Below are positions 38,793-48,610 of a stretch of DNA of 64,000 bases, in pieces. Position 1 is the first letter of the stretch. Every line of letters begins with the position of its first letter. A model generated the notes under the pieces. The model had not been told where the DNA came from. It was given only the letters and a program-made list of their open reading frames with translations, and ran no database searches. This stretch comes from Scortum barcoo (lineage: Eukaryota > Chordata > Actinopteri > Centrarchiformes > Terapontidae). Location of the stretch: positions 22,752,303 to 22,816,302 of the forward strand of contig CM041534.1 of assembly GCA_023238725.1 (NCBI GenBank), written 5' to 3'. The position numbers were made by a program, and so were the translations under genes.

Positions 38793-39884
38793 ATAAAAAA
38801 GGATGAGAAAATAAAACAAAATGATGCATAACATCATCATTGGCTCCTAGACATGAGGTCCCCAGATATGCGCTCCCCATTTGGACATTTTTCCATTTAC
38901 CACCCAGTATATACAAGAATATAAAAGAAAATACCCCCAGTGTTGGGGAGGCCCCTGAGTTCCCCTCACTACTGTGCGTCTCCTCTGCCTCCTGCAGTAT
39001 AAAGCACTGTTTAAAGAACAATAAAACGTCAACGAGAAAGCTTTACTACAGGCCAATTCACACGTGTATGTTTAAGTCAAAGAGAAATCCAGTTCCCAGG
39101 CTCTTCAGTTCACCTATCTTAATTAACAGTGGGGAAGATAACAAGAAGCGAGTTGCAAATGTGGCCTCGGAGTGGTGACTCACCCATAATACGCATTAAA
39201 ATAATTCCCTTTTCATAAAAATGACATATTTCAGCTGATTGCTTTTGCACCGCCAACCCTTCATTACTCCTGCCATACAAATGAAAATGCAGCTCTACAG
39301 TGGGATGGTTTTTGGCCACCAAATTGTAAATTGAAGGGACGGGTAATATGCACAGATAAATTCAGTTGTTCATATGCATCACTTATTTGCCTCCTACCCT
39401 GCTCTCACACCTTCCCAGAAACCATCACTATTTTGACTTTGTCCAATTCACAAACACATTTTTCTTTTATCAGCCTCCCACATGTACCAGTGCCAGTTCA
39501 TCCCATTACCCACTTTACACTTGACCTTTTTTCGGTCTAATACCTGCAAATTCAGTCTGACTGAGAACACAGACAAAGCTGCTACAACCACTTCTACAGC
39601 TTAATAAAAAAGGTACCGAAGAGAGTGACATCTCCCAAGAGAAAAGAGGCTTTTCCACTGTATTAAATATCCGCTCACTATGAGAATCGCAGAGACATAA
39701 TACAGCCGTGTGTAGCTGTCTCACATTTTAAATGTTAAAATAGCTGGCAGACTGAGGCATTAATGTTTTAAACAGCCATTCTGGGACATCACATATTATT
39801 ATATGATATTTGAGACAGAAGGACGTAAGTCACCTCTTTTAAGTGACACGGACATAAACTGTGCAGCTGAGCAGATTCAGGTGC
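38793..39884. other. Non-coding stretch; possible conserved block
   Basis: The block at about 39180-39315 has dense balanced motifs (ATAATACGCATTAAAATAAT, CATACAAATGAAAATGCAG) suggestive of a conserved non-coding element. Otherwise nothing is recognised. Confidence 0.4.
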
Positions 39885-40385
39885 TCGGGGTGGGAATCAT
39901 CACCTCACGATTCGAGTGTTAAATGATTCCCAACGCATTACGAAGCATCTGAATTTCGGATTTCTATACATGGTTTATATTTCTCCATCAATACAAGTAT
40001 GTCCAAACATCTGCTTTTAAAAAAGCCAGTGGCAGTTTTATTTATTTCATCATCTTGGTGCAGTCTAGACTGTAAACCAGGCACACACAGTCTATGTAGC
40101 AATGTAGCAGACTTTACTGCATCAATTCAAGATTCACGCATTTTATTGTCATTTGCACAGATGAAAACACGTTTCACTGTACAATGAAATTCTTACTTTG
40201 CTCTTCCGTCTTCAATGCCAGATAAATAGAAAAATATAAATACAAAAATACACGTTAAATAATATACAGTAAATAATATACAATAAGTGTGCAGTATTAT
40301 TGCATAAGAATCAGTGCAGAATCACTCAACAAAGCATCGCAATGCGTCATAAAATTGATAATTTCCCCTACCTCTAGTGCTTACA
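39885..40385. repeat. Dispersed repeat split by a LINE tail
   Basis: The left part (GGGGTGGGAATCATCACCTC, then ACGATTCGA, GCATCTGAAT) and the right part (AAGCATCGCAATGCGTCATA, then TTTCCCCTACCTCTAGTGCT) resemble two halves of one fish repeat of the 'GGTGGGAATC..CACGATTCGA..GCATCGCAATGCATC' type. They are separated by the L2-like tail at 40123-40305. Recognition is by recall. Confidence 0.4.
40123..40305 (-). mobile_element. L2-like LINE 3' end
   Basis: The plus strand reads TTCAAGATTCACGCATTTTA, TTGTCATTTGCACAGATGAA, then TTTCACTGTACAATGAAATTC. On the minus strand this is the typical fish L2 tail ('GAATTTCATTGTAC...TGACAATAAAA...GAATCTTGAA'), followed by AT-rich filler with AAATAATATACA repeats. 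No coding part remains. Confidence 0.65.
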
Positions 40386-41304
40386 GGTTAAATACGGACT
40401 TGTCACCCTGAGCGGCTGTCACGACAGAGTAAGGAAACACGGCACCGTTCAAGCTGAAAGTGTATTTATGTATGTACTGTAACACTTTCAATCAGATTAA
40501 CAAAGTGGGTCATGAGTGCACTACGAAACATAACAACACAAACCTCTGAATCAGTGTTCATATGGGAGATAAATCCACAGTGATCGCTGCACGTTGTAAC
40601 GGTGCAAAAGATTTGTACAAAGGTGATTATGAGAGAGCATGTGCACAATATTTATATTGCATCGCAGCCTCGAGGCTCTCCTTAGACGGAGCGCGTGGCT
40701 TACCAGAGACTGGAGTTACCAACCAGAGCAATAAAAAAAAACATCAAACATCACTAAGCACATTCAACAGTGAATGACTCAGAAGTGAAACTTATCACAG
40801 TGATAAAAATGAGTGGAGGGGCAGGCTAACATCCTCCAGCGACATTTCTCTGAGCAGAGCTGTCGGGGATGACAAGCCCCTCGCAGAGCGAGCTCTGGCC
40901 TCAGTGGGGGGTCCCGTCGTGTCCAAACACACGCCGGTGGAAAAAGCTGAGCATGTGTGCAGCGCGGCGTGACAGCACACACACACACAGAGTCTGTCCA
41001 ACATGGCAGTTTGGTTGGTGGTGAATAAATCTAGACGAGGGTCTGTACGGCCACAGGCACGGAGAGGAGATGGATCACCTTCAGTAACACCTGATGGAGG
41101 AACATCTTCATGGCCTGGGGGAGGTGGGGTTCGCTTCACTTTAATGGCAGCAGCACAACATATAGGCCGACATATTACATGACTGATAATCATCACAGTA
41201 TTCTTAAACAAGAGCTGAAGGTATCACAACACGAGGTGAGAGGATTAAAGATTAAAAGAGGGAAGAAGCAGATGTTGAAATAGATACTGAACAGAGTTTT
41301 GTGG
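40386..41304. other. Non-coding stretch, largely unique
   Basis: A short CA run lies near 40978-40989. The minus-strand frame 40795-41211 (138 codons) has no recognisable domain. Confidence 0.5.
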
Positions 41305-41423
41305 GTGGATGATCGTTTTACCCGTCCCTTTTGATTTTAAAGTTGAACAGAGTACAGCGATTGGAAGTGGATGATCGTTTTACCCGTCCCTTTTGATTTT
41401 AAAGTTGCTGTACAGCGATTGAA
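41305..41423 (+). repeat. Tandem duplication of a roughly 60-bp unit
   Basis: Unit 1 (41305-41366) and unit 2 (41367-41423) share their first 41 bases exactly (GTGGATGATCGTTTTACCCG ... TTTTAAAGTTG) and then TACAGCGATTG-GAA. Unit 2 differs by a small deletion/substitution in between (GAACAGAG versus CTG). Confidence 0.9.
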
Positions 41424-41614
41424 GTGATGCGAGAGGGGAGCTCATGATTATAAAAAGGATCAATTCGCTGCAAGTACGAGTCAAAGCTGCCGTATCAAAC
41501 TGTTACAGATGTTCTGTCTGAGGAAGAACAGCATCTGTTGGCCTTTTTGTGGTGCTGATCCAATAATAAAACACTCCATGTTCGCCTATGAATCACTTTG
41601 GTGTTCTCTTAAAT

Positions 41615-41761
41615 GTGTCCAAAAATGACCAAATAACATTCCCATCAACCTCTATTGTACCTTGTGTTGAGTTCTAGTTAAATATTAGCATGAAAACTAC
41701 ATTTTCATTGTGTCATGTTAGCACAGAGTCTCTTAGCGTGGCTGTGGACTCTTGGTCTTGT
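41615..41761. repeat. Dispersed teleost repeat fragment (ATGCTAAC-type family)
   Basis: TGACCAAATAACATTCCCAT, CAACCTCTATTGTACCTTGTG and GTGGCTGTGGACTCTTGGTC are in the order expected for the common fish repeat ('GACCAAATA...CATTCCCATCAGCCTCAGCTGTACTTTGTGTT...ATGGCTGTAGACTCTTAGTCTTG'). Confidence 0.65.
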
Positions 41762-42392
41762 TTCGTTTTAATTATCTCTTAGTCTAAAACCTCCTGACCT
41801 CCATAATGGGAGCCACTGATTTAGATCCCACTAATTTCTTCCATTGTCGCCATTTCTGTAACTTCCCTCACATTTAACACATAAATCCGTCCTTGAAATT
41901 CAACAGCAGGCATAGGAGACCTTTAACACGCACCACAAAGACACCATGACTGCAATGTCAATGCACTTCATCAGTGAAACTCTGCAGGGCGTCCAAACAG
42001 TTCACAGCCATTCATACCGATCCACTGCGAATACTTTACATAAGAGCTCTGGCAGCATAGATTTGGATTTAGTGTCTAAGACTTGACAGCTGGGGAAATA
42101 CAGAAAGAGTCAGAGGCTTGTTCTGGCCTTGTCTTCTGTCTGTCTGTCTTGTGAAATGGCATTTGTATTCCTCTGATGGATTATAAAGACGTTTATATAA
42201 AAAAAAAAGAAAAAAGTCACAAGGTTTGTTTGCTGCATATGTAATTCCTTGATAATTTTTTCTGCAGGGATTATGGCGTGATTGAGGAAACTTATTAATA
42301 TTGGAGTTAGGCAATTAGAGAGGAATAAATCATACAAACTGTAGGCAGCTTGATTCAGCGATTGGTTGACTTTGTGGGAACAGGCGTGTGTG

Positions 42393-42394
<2 letters not shown>
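41762..42394. other. Non-coding stretch
   Basis: Nothing is recognised apart from a short A-run near 42200. Confidence 0.5.

Positions 42395-42431
<37 letters not shown>
42395..42431. repeat. TG microsatellite
   Basis: About 18 uninterrupted TG units. It is a typical polymorphic (and potentially Z-DNA-forming) array. Confidence 0.95.
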
Positions 42432-42489
42432 CAGAAAAGGGTCATGAGGCTGACTTTGTGCAAAACATAATTGTTGACAAAGTTCACCT

Positions 42490-42491
<2 letters not shown>

Positions 42492-42566
<75 letters not shown>
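42492..42566. repeat. Long TG microsatellite
   Basis: About 37 uninterrupted TG units. It is the longest simple repeat in the window and lies 60 bp from the previous TG array on the same strand. Confidence 0.95.
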
Positions 42567-42776
42567 GGAGAGTGCGTGACCAAGCAAACGTGAATGTCTG
42601 TAATCCTGTTTTCCACTTAGTACGTTATTATCTTTGACCTTGGTGTGGAAATAGAAAAATTCTTTATTATCAGCCTGAAGAAGAACAACAGCCGACAACA
42701 ATTATTATTATGAATTATTAATAATAATTATTAACTATTATTAAATCTAAACATTTTTAAAGAAATTAATGTCAAT

Positions 42777-42798
42777 TGTGTGTGTGTGTGTGTGTGTA
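42777..42798. repeat. TG microsatellite, third array
   Basis: About 11 TG units, 210 bp beyond the long array. The stretch between is rich in ATT/AAT. Confidence 0.9.
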
Positions 42799-42987
42799 CC
42801 TTCTAATTGGTGTAAAGAAGGATGTTTTAATCTTTAGTGATGGTTGGTGATAAATGGAAATAAACTCAATCTCATGATACACATCGTCAAAAGTATGCGG
42901 ACACCCGAACATCCCATCTATATATGATTGTTGTGTCATTGTCGCATTTGAAAACTGAGGATGTTCATCTGGTTCTAGAAGAAATCG

Positions 42988-43036
42988 TCAGGATTTATCC
43001 TCTGGGAGACCGAGAATGTCTGCATAAAATTTTAAC
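42988..43036. repeat. Dispersed teleost repeat fragment
   Basis: GTCAGGATTTATCCTCTGGG, then AGAATGTCTGCATAAAATTT, matches the common phrase 'ATTCATCCTCTGGG--CATGAATGTCTG-A-AAATTTCATGG'. The adjacent upstream piece (42885-42940, with AAAGTATGCGGACACCCGAAC) also resembles a common fish transposon phrase. Confidence 0.5.
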
Positions 43037-43039
43037 CTA

Positions 43040-43307
43040 ACTGAATGTGCAGTACTCTTTAATAATTCCCAGTATATGTTGTTCCCATTTTTCTTTTTTT
43101 ATACTTGTACATTTTCTTATATTGCTTATATCCTCTTATATCACTGTCCACTAGCTTATTATTTATTGTTTTTCTCAGTGTTTTCTCAGTGACTTTTGCT
43201 ACCACTTGCTGCTGTAACACCATGAATTTCCCTGCTGTGAGATTAATAAAGGAATATTTTATCTTATCTTATCTTATCTTATCTTATCTTATCTTATCTT
43301 ATCTTAT
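43040..43307 (+). mobile_element. L2-like LINE 3' end with ATCTT array tail
   Basis: TTGCTGCTGTAACACCATGA then ATTTCCCTGCTGTGAGATTAATAAAGG is the standard fish L2-type ending. It is followed by about ten ATCTT units (43258-43307), the microsatellite tail such elements use in place of poly-A. Upstream T-rich sequence fits its 3' UTR. It resembles the tail at 25500-25693. Confidence 0.75.
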
Positions 43308-45291
43308 TACACTGACATCCCTTGAGCTTCATTAGTGTGGCTATAAACATAAAGTGCAACTGAACAATAATTTATTAAAATTAACCATCAAATCAGGAGT
43401 CAGTTTAAAGGGGTCACACTGATGAATTAGCAGGATATCAGATTAAAAATAAATCATAAATTGACACCAAACTGTGCAGTTATCATAAGCTCTGAACAGC
43501 GTTTTAGCCTCTTTTAGCTTGTTGTTTTGTTTTGCAGAGAGTTAATCTGCTTTTTTTGCAGCTGCTGTAGTCTGCTGTTTTTTAGAAAGAAAAATATAAT
43601 AAACCCTGTCAAAGAGGCAGGCAAAGAGATCAAACTACATCTTAAAGGATCTAAAGGGAGAGTGAATATTGGATTTTTATTCATCAGAAGGTCAGAAAAA
43701 TTACTGCAGATGCATGTAAGTCAATGATCAGCCTTTGGGAACAGTATGCAGTATATCACCAATGAGATGTATCTGAAAGCTCTTCAAGGAAGTAAGTGGA
43801 TCTTTGAGCTGCAGATTGTTAAATAATGAAGCTGCTCCCTGGGTCCTGCTGCTCGCTAGTAAAGAAAAGAAATCAACCAAATCAAAATCAGCTGAGTTTC
43901 AATACAGGACAGGTCTGTGGAGAGAGCAGTGAAAGGACAACAACAACTTCAGGGTGCACCGGGAAAGGACGAGAAACTGATGAGTTGTTACAAACTGTTA
44001 GAGATTAGAGAGCTTTACCCCCCCCCTCCCCAGGCATGATCAGTCCTTTGGGCTCTGTAGGTGACCTTCAGTCTGATTACGGCCGTGGTTTGGCTTCACA
44101 AGTGAATCGGTTGTACATGTTGCCAGTGTGTGAGGATTTTAATCTCTGGAAAAAGAAACAAAATCAATCAAACCTGTAGGAAAGAAATCGATACCCATTA
44201 AGAGGAGAAGAAGAAGAAAAAAAGTACAGGATTACTGGAGATATTTAAAGGAAAACAAACCTGCTCTGTGCTACAACTCTGAATCAGCAGCATAAAAAGA
44301 GTTTGGTCATGTGAGATTTGGAAGTTTGTGTGACTTTTAATCCAAGACAGTGTCTGTATTATCAAGGAATTACAATGAAAACAGTTTTTTACGCAGAGAA
44401 ACACTGTTTGTGGGGAAAAAATGTTGTTGAATTGAATTTATGAGCAAGATGAATGAATTCCATTAACCTCCATTTCACTGGTGCGAAATGCCAGATACGA
44501 TATGTTTTTTTGTCACTTATGAGCTGACCTTTTATCTTAAGTCACGCTATCAACACAAACACACACGTGGGACCGTCTCCCACGCTTTGGATAAGCTTTT
44601 CTCCAGGAACAGATGCTTAAGATTAAGGAAGCAGCTGTGTCCTGCACTTTAGTGTAGCTGGGGAAGCTAACGTGACGTGCACACGACGAACCGACCACTT
44701 AGTCCTCATCCAGGTGATCTTTTGTCTTCAGGAAAACATGCTGTGTGAAAACAAACGTCTTCAGTGCCTTTATTATTCATTAAAAACAATATTATTGCAT
44801 ATTTTCTGATCACGATCCAAGAGTCACAATGGTTTGGCAATGTGATTATCTTGCTAAACTAATGTCAAGGGTCCATTCACATAACAACTGTTGCTAAGGA
44901 AACACTTTCTGCAGACACTTTTCACCCACATTATTACATGCTTGTCATTTCACAGCAAAAAAAAAAAAAAACATTTAGAGATATCTGACTGCATGTCTGT
45001 ACAGTATGTTTCCGTACAGGACTGAGGGGTCACAGTACTCTGGGGGCCACAGGGGCCCCACCATCTGTCACGAGTGGCTGCATTGGATGCATTTTGCTCA
45101 TAATCAAAAACAAGCTTGGACAAACCACATGAAGGTGAAATGTAAACTTTACTTTAAGAGGGTGAGGAGTAGCAAGTAAGTTTAGTTCAGGTTAACTTCT
45201 CCACCTGCATTAAAGACTTTTTCAGTGACAAATTAATCTTCTTTATCTTTCTTTGCACTTTTTTACAGATGACCAACACTGACCAACCACT
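43308..45291. other. Non-coding stretch
   Basis: No gene is seen. A 14-nt A-run lies near 44957, and a purine-rich AAGAAG tract near 44203-44222. Confidence 0.5.
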
Positions 45292-45342
45292 CAGATTGGT
45301 GAAGACTTTATTTTCAAAGAAAATAAAGTCTTCACCAATCTG
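45292..45342. repeat. Perfect 51-nt snapback palindrome (24-bp arms, 3-nt loop)
   Basis: The arm 45292-45315 (starting CAGATTGGTGAAGACTTTAT) is exactly reverse-complemented by 45319-45342, with AAA between. The symmetry stops at once on both sides. The loop is too short for a normal pre-miRNA, so this looks like a mutational product rather than an RNA gene. Confidence 0.9.
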
Positions 45343-45788
45343 TAGCCCTGTTTATTTTCAGTATTATTTTTATGATTACTATTGTTTTTATGTTTCCCCC
45401 CATTTTATTTCATCATTATAGGTCATTCTCATGTCCAATATCTATATATAATAATAATAATAATAATATTATATGATAAAATACATTTTCTTTATTCTGA
45501 TGCAGTTCTTTAATTTGCACCAAAGTGATATGTTGTAGTGATATCTTGAGTTGTAGATAAAGATGTTTTGATCCTCCTACAGGTCAGTGCGGTATTCGTC
45601 TCTAAAGTTTTTGTTAGTTGTTTGATGTAAACAAGATAGTTTTTGCTGTTTCTGCGACATTCACAAGATGATTGGATTACCTGTGTTCACATGACTTTGT
45701 ACAGTGCAGCAGGTGAATAGTGACTCTGGATATGAAGAAGAGCAGCAAAGAGCTTGTCCAAGATAAAGTGTCAGTCAGAAAAGCACAA
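45343..45788. other. Intergenic DNA downstream of the two-exon gene
   Basis: It holds an ATA microsatellite (45445-45467); otherwise nothing is recognised. Confidence 0.5.
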
Positions 45789-45794
45789 TTTATT
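45789..45794 (-). terminator. Polyadenylation signal AATAAA of the two-exon gene
   Basis: The plus strand reads TTTATT, so the minus strand carries a canonical AATAAA hexamer 45 nt after the TGA stop at 45841-45839. The resulting 3' UTR would be very short (under about 80 nt). This fits a compact gene and supports exon 2 as the last exon. Confidence 0.6.
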
Positions 45795-45838
45795 CATTCA
45801 TATGTGATATTTTAAATTCACATCCTTCTCTACGAGCC

Positions 45839-46698
45839 TCAATCGAGGTACAAACAGTCCAAGTCCACTGTGTTCTCCAAAGATTCAAAACAGTATTGAA
45901 AGTCTTCCAACACTCCTGCTGGTGAAACTGGGAGTAAAGGCTCTCTTCTGTCGAGGATTTCTAAAGGAAGTGGGTAATCGGTGTTGGTCTCCATCCTCTG
46001 CAAAGACAGATTTAAAAAGACAGGTTTGGTTTCACTCTTGCTGGTGACTTCAGGTTCTGCTTTTATCTGCCGTTTTGATTCATCAGCTGTTTCTTGACGT
46101 TCTGGCTCGATGCATGGCTCTACTTTGACAACAGTTTGGCCTGTTTCGCTGCTGGCTGCACAATCTGCCGCTGCCTTTCTTTTATCTTCTGAGATGATTT
46201 GTGCCAGAGCCTCAGCCGTGGCCTCCTCCGCTATGATCTTCTCCCGCAGTCTTGCGTACTTCTGCCCGAAGGTTTCCTCTCTTGGTGGCTTTGGTGGTGG
46301 CTGCAGCGCTGACAGAGGCATGTTTTTAGGAGCAGCTGGACAGATGTAGCCATCATAAATAAGTTTGTGTTTCGACCTAGTATAAACGGCAATACTGTCA
46401 CTGGATGAAGAAGACTCAAAACCAGCATGCACAGGCAGAGAAGTCCAGTCTGCCGGCATCTGACAGAGCACATATCTTTTTGATGAAGCACCTGCAAAAT
46501 TATAGCACAAACACGATATTATGTGCCATATTCTGTAATAATATAGTAAAAACACATCCTCATTTCTAGATCCTGAAAACAGTGACGTGTCGAGTAGTGT
46601 GTCATCTGTATAGTAATGAAGAGTGATGCCATAAACTCACAGTGCTAAATGTTGCATTTCAACTTACCCTTTCTTGCTTTGCCACATCTTTTGTCCAT
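45839..46698 (-). CDS. Two-exon gene for an unrecognised 227-residue, probably nuclear protein
   Basis: The coding parts are 46698-46668 (31 nt) and 46491-45839 (653 nt including the TGA stop), joined across a 176-bp intron. The donor is GGTAAGT and the acceptor TTTTGCAG, and the join completes a glycine codon at residue 11 in frame. The start ATG has A at -3 and G at +4. An uninterrupted frame runs on upstream of exon 2 to 46555, but its first 21 codons are intron. Features seen: a basic N-terminus (MDKRCGKARK), a serine run at about 37-41, a proline-rich stretch PPPKPP at 75-80, a charged probable helix at about 84-118, SUMO-type motifs VKVEP (K133) and IKAEPE (K154), and an acidic, aromatic C-terminus at about 204-227 resembling a transactivation segment. 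No enzymatic motif, signal peptide or membrane segment is visible. I do not recognise the family. A nuclear, transcription-related role is inference from the SUMO and acidic motifs. There are no neighbouring genes in the window. Confidence 0.8.
46492..46667 (-). other. Intron of the two-exon gene (GT-AG, 176 bp)
   Basis: The donor GTAAGT is at 46667-46662 and the acceptor TTTTGCAG ends at 46492. The intron interrupts a codon after its first base (phase 1). Small introns of this size are normal in teleosts. The intron sequence is AT-rich with in-frame stops before 46555. Confidence 0.75.
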
Positions 46699-47840
46699 GA
46701 TTGTGAATATCTATGAAAAGGAAGTCTGTCTATCCTGCAGACAACTAGTTTCTGTGCAAAGTCATCAGTGCTCAAAACCCACCAAAACTGTAAACAAAAT
46801 GGTCGCCCTGGAAACAGAGTTCAAAATACAACACTTAAATAGGATAATATGTATTGCCAGACTCACAGATAATTATCTTATTAAGTTAGTTTGTGCTTTT
46901 TAGTGTCTTTCAGCTCATTGTTTTGGTCATATGGCCCAACTTACTATTTTGACTCACAACACATTACCTGCTCAGCAACAACAACAAATAGACAAAGTTA
47001 GTGACTAGCTGGTGAATTACATGGCAGATTTTGCACCTATACTGTCAAGTAGTTTAAAGTGGACTGCAATATATCTGTGAGCTATATGCAACAGAATGAG
47101 CTGCAAAGTAACAGGTAATTTAAAAAAAATAGTAAAAAGAACAATATGTCCATTTGAAATGTAGTGGAAAGGTAAAAATGGACACAGGCACTGAGGTAAA
47201 GTAGAGTGCACATAGTAAAAGTCTATAACAGTTTGTATATTTATAGACACACTGACAAAATCTGATTGGCATCAGCTGTTTCATTCATTCTTCACAATCT
47301 CTGGCTCATTCCCAGCTGACTAATAATGTCTAAACATATTCATGCAGGTGCACAGTGTGACCATTATAACCCCACACCTGGTAATCTGTTCACGTCACTG
47401 GAGTTTGCTGGCACAGCTCGCTCTACCACCACAATCTTCTAATGATCGTCAGTATTGTTGACTCAACTATGACTTAAAGATCCTCACCACAAATATTTTA
47501 AGACATATAAAAATACCTTGGTTAGAATAATAATTTTGTGGAAATACATTTGTGTCTGATGGTGCTGACCCTGTTAAAAATATTAAAATGTCATCGACTC
47601 CTACGCATCAACTCCTATGTCTTTAAAAAAATTAAAAATTAAAATGTGCAAATATTATTCAACATTTGCATGTTAAACTGTTGGATGCGAGACATTCGTT
47701 TTCAGTCCATCTTCATTCTGCACTGGAGGATTCAAGTTTCTACATCACACTTGTGTAAGACCAGAATTTTATTCCAGACTAGTTATGATGACTTTCAACA
47801 GCAGAGGCGTAAAATTTATGAGTCTAGTTATTGTATTGTA
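46699..47840. other. 5' flank of the two-exon gene
   Basis: The 5' UTR and promoter of the minus-strand gene must start here, but no TATA box, CpG-rich island or clear upstream exon can be fixed from sequence. The region is AT-rich and has no other gene. Confidence 0.45.
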
Positions 47841-47990
47841 TCAAGAATCAAGAATCTTTATTTGTCATTATGTTTTGGCATAATGAAATTAAGATAAGGT
47901 GACTCCCAGCTGTAAACATAAGTATATCGAATATATGTAGTATGTACATAGTCATAAATAAAAAAAAGTCATAAATATCTAAAGATTTAG
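47841..47990 (-). mobile_element. L2-like LINE 3' end
   Basis: The plus strand reads TCAAGAATCAAGAATCTTTA, TTTGTCATTATGTTTTGGCATAATGAAATTAAG. The minus strand therefore reads as '...AATTTCATTATGC...ATGACAAATAAAGATTCTTGA', a fish L2-type tail. Downstream AT-rich filler follows. No coding remains. Confidence 0.6.
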
Positions 47991-48186
47991 AGTTGTAGAT
48001 ATTTGATGAGAAATAACCAATTCAATACCTTTCATTTAATTGCTTTGCTCATTCAGTAGCTCATCATCATGGGTGTGTATAACAAAACTGTCACCCAGTC
48101 CTTTGATTACTTCCTTTTAATGCAAAAAGAGTGTTGCTGTGAATTTCTAATCATTATTTAAGACACACAGAGATGGGACTTTTCCT

Positions 48187-48610
48187 ATAGCGCCACCTGC
48201 AGGTCAAAGTCTTACTTTTCACTACTGGACAAATTGGCATCAACATTTACTGTGTGCAGACGATGTATTGTACCGACTTTGGTGATTTCCTGATTTTTCT
48301 TTTGGCACCAGGAGTTTTTGAGGGGTTTTTTTTATTGAACTATTGACTTATTGTATTGACTGCTGTAAAATTGTTGCCATTATAATTGTCCAGTACTTTG
48401 ATTTATGACTAAATACTTTAAGAACAAATGACACCCCCATTGGCCTCAGCTGTTGTTGATGTTTGCATGTTAAACAACAAATGCAAGCACAAAATATCTG
48501 CTAAATATTGATAGCTATTGATTGCTAGCATTGTGTTATTGAACGTGGTAGCATGTTGATGTTCATATTTAGCCCAGGCACAGTCTCGCAGAGCAGCTTG
48601 TGTGCCTGTG
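48187..48610. repeat. Dispersed teleost repeat, longest ATGCTAAC-type copy
   Basis: TAGCGCCACCTGCAGGTCAA opens the copy. TTGTCCAGTACTTTGATTTATGACTAAATAC, CCCATTGGCCTCAGCTGTTG, TAGCATGTTGATGTTCATA and TTTAGCCCAGGCACAG then follow in the order of the common fish repeat. Internal insertions separate the blocks. Confidence 0.65.

Noticed and set aside
42330..42701. Open frames encoding HTHT or VCVC repeats
   Set aside because: They are translations of the TG microsatellites on either strand.
42885..42940. 'AAAGTATGCGGACACCCGAAC' transposon-like phrase
   Set aside because: It resembles a common fish element but is too short to assign a class on its own. It is mentioned only with the adjoining repeat.
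45292..45342. Hairpin considered as a pre-miRNA
   Set aside because: A perfect stem with a 3-nt loop and a total length of 51 nt does not fit a Drosha/Dicer precursor.
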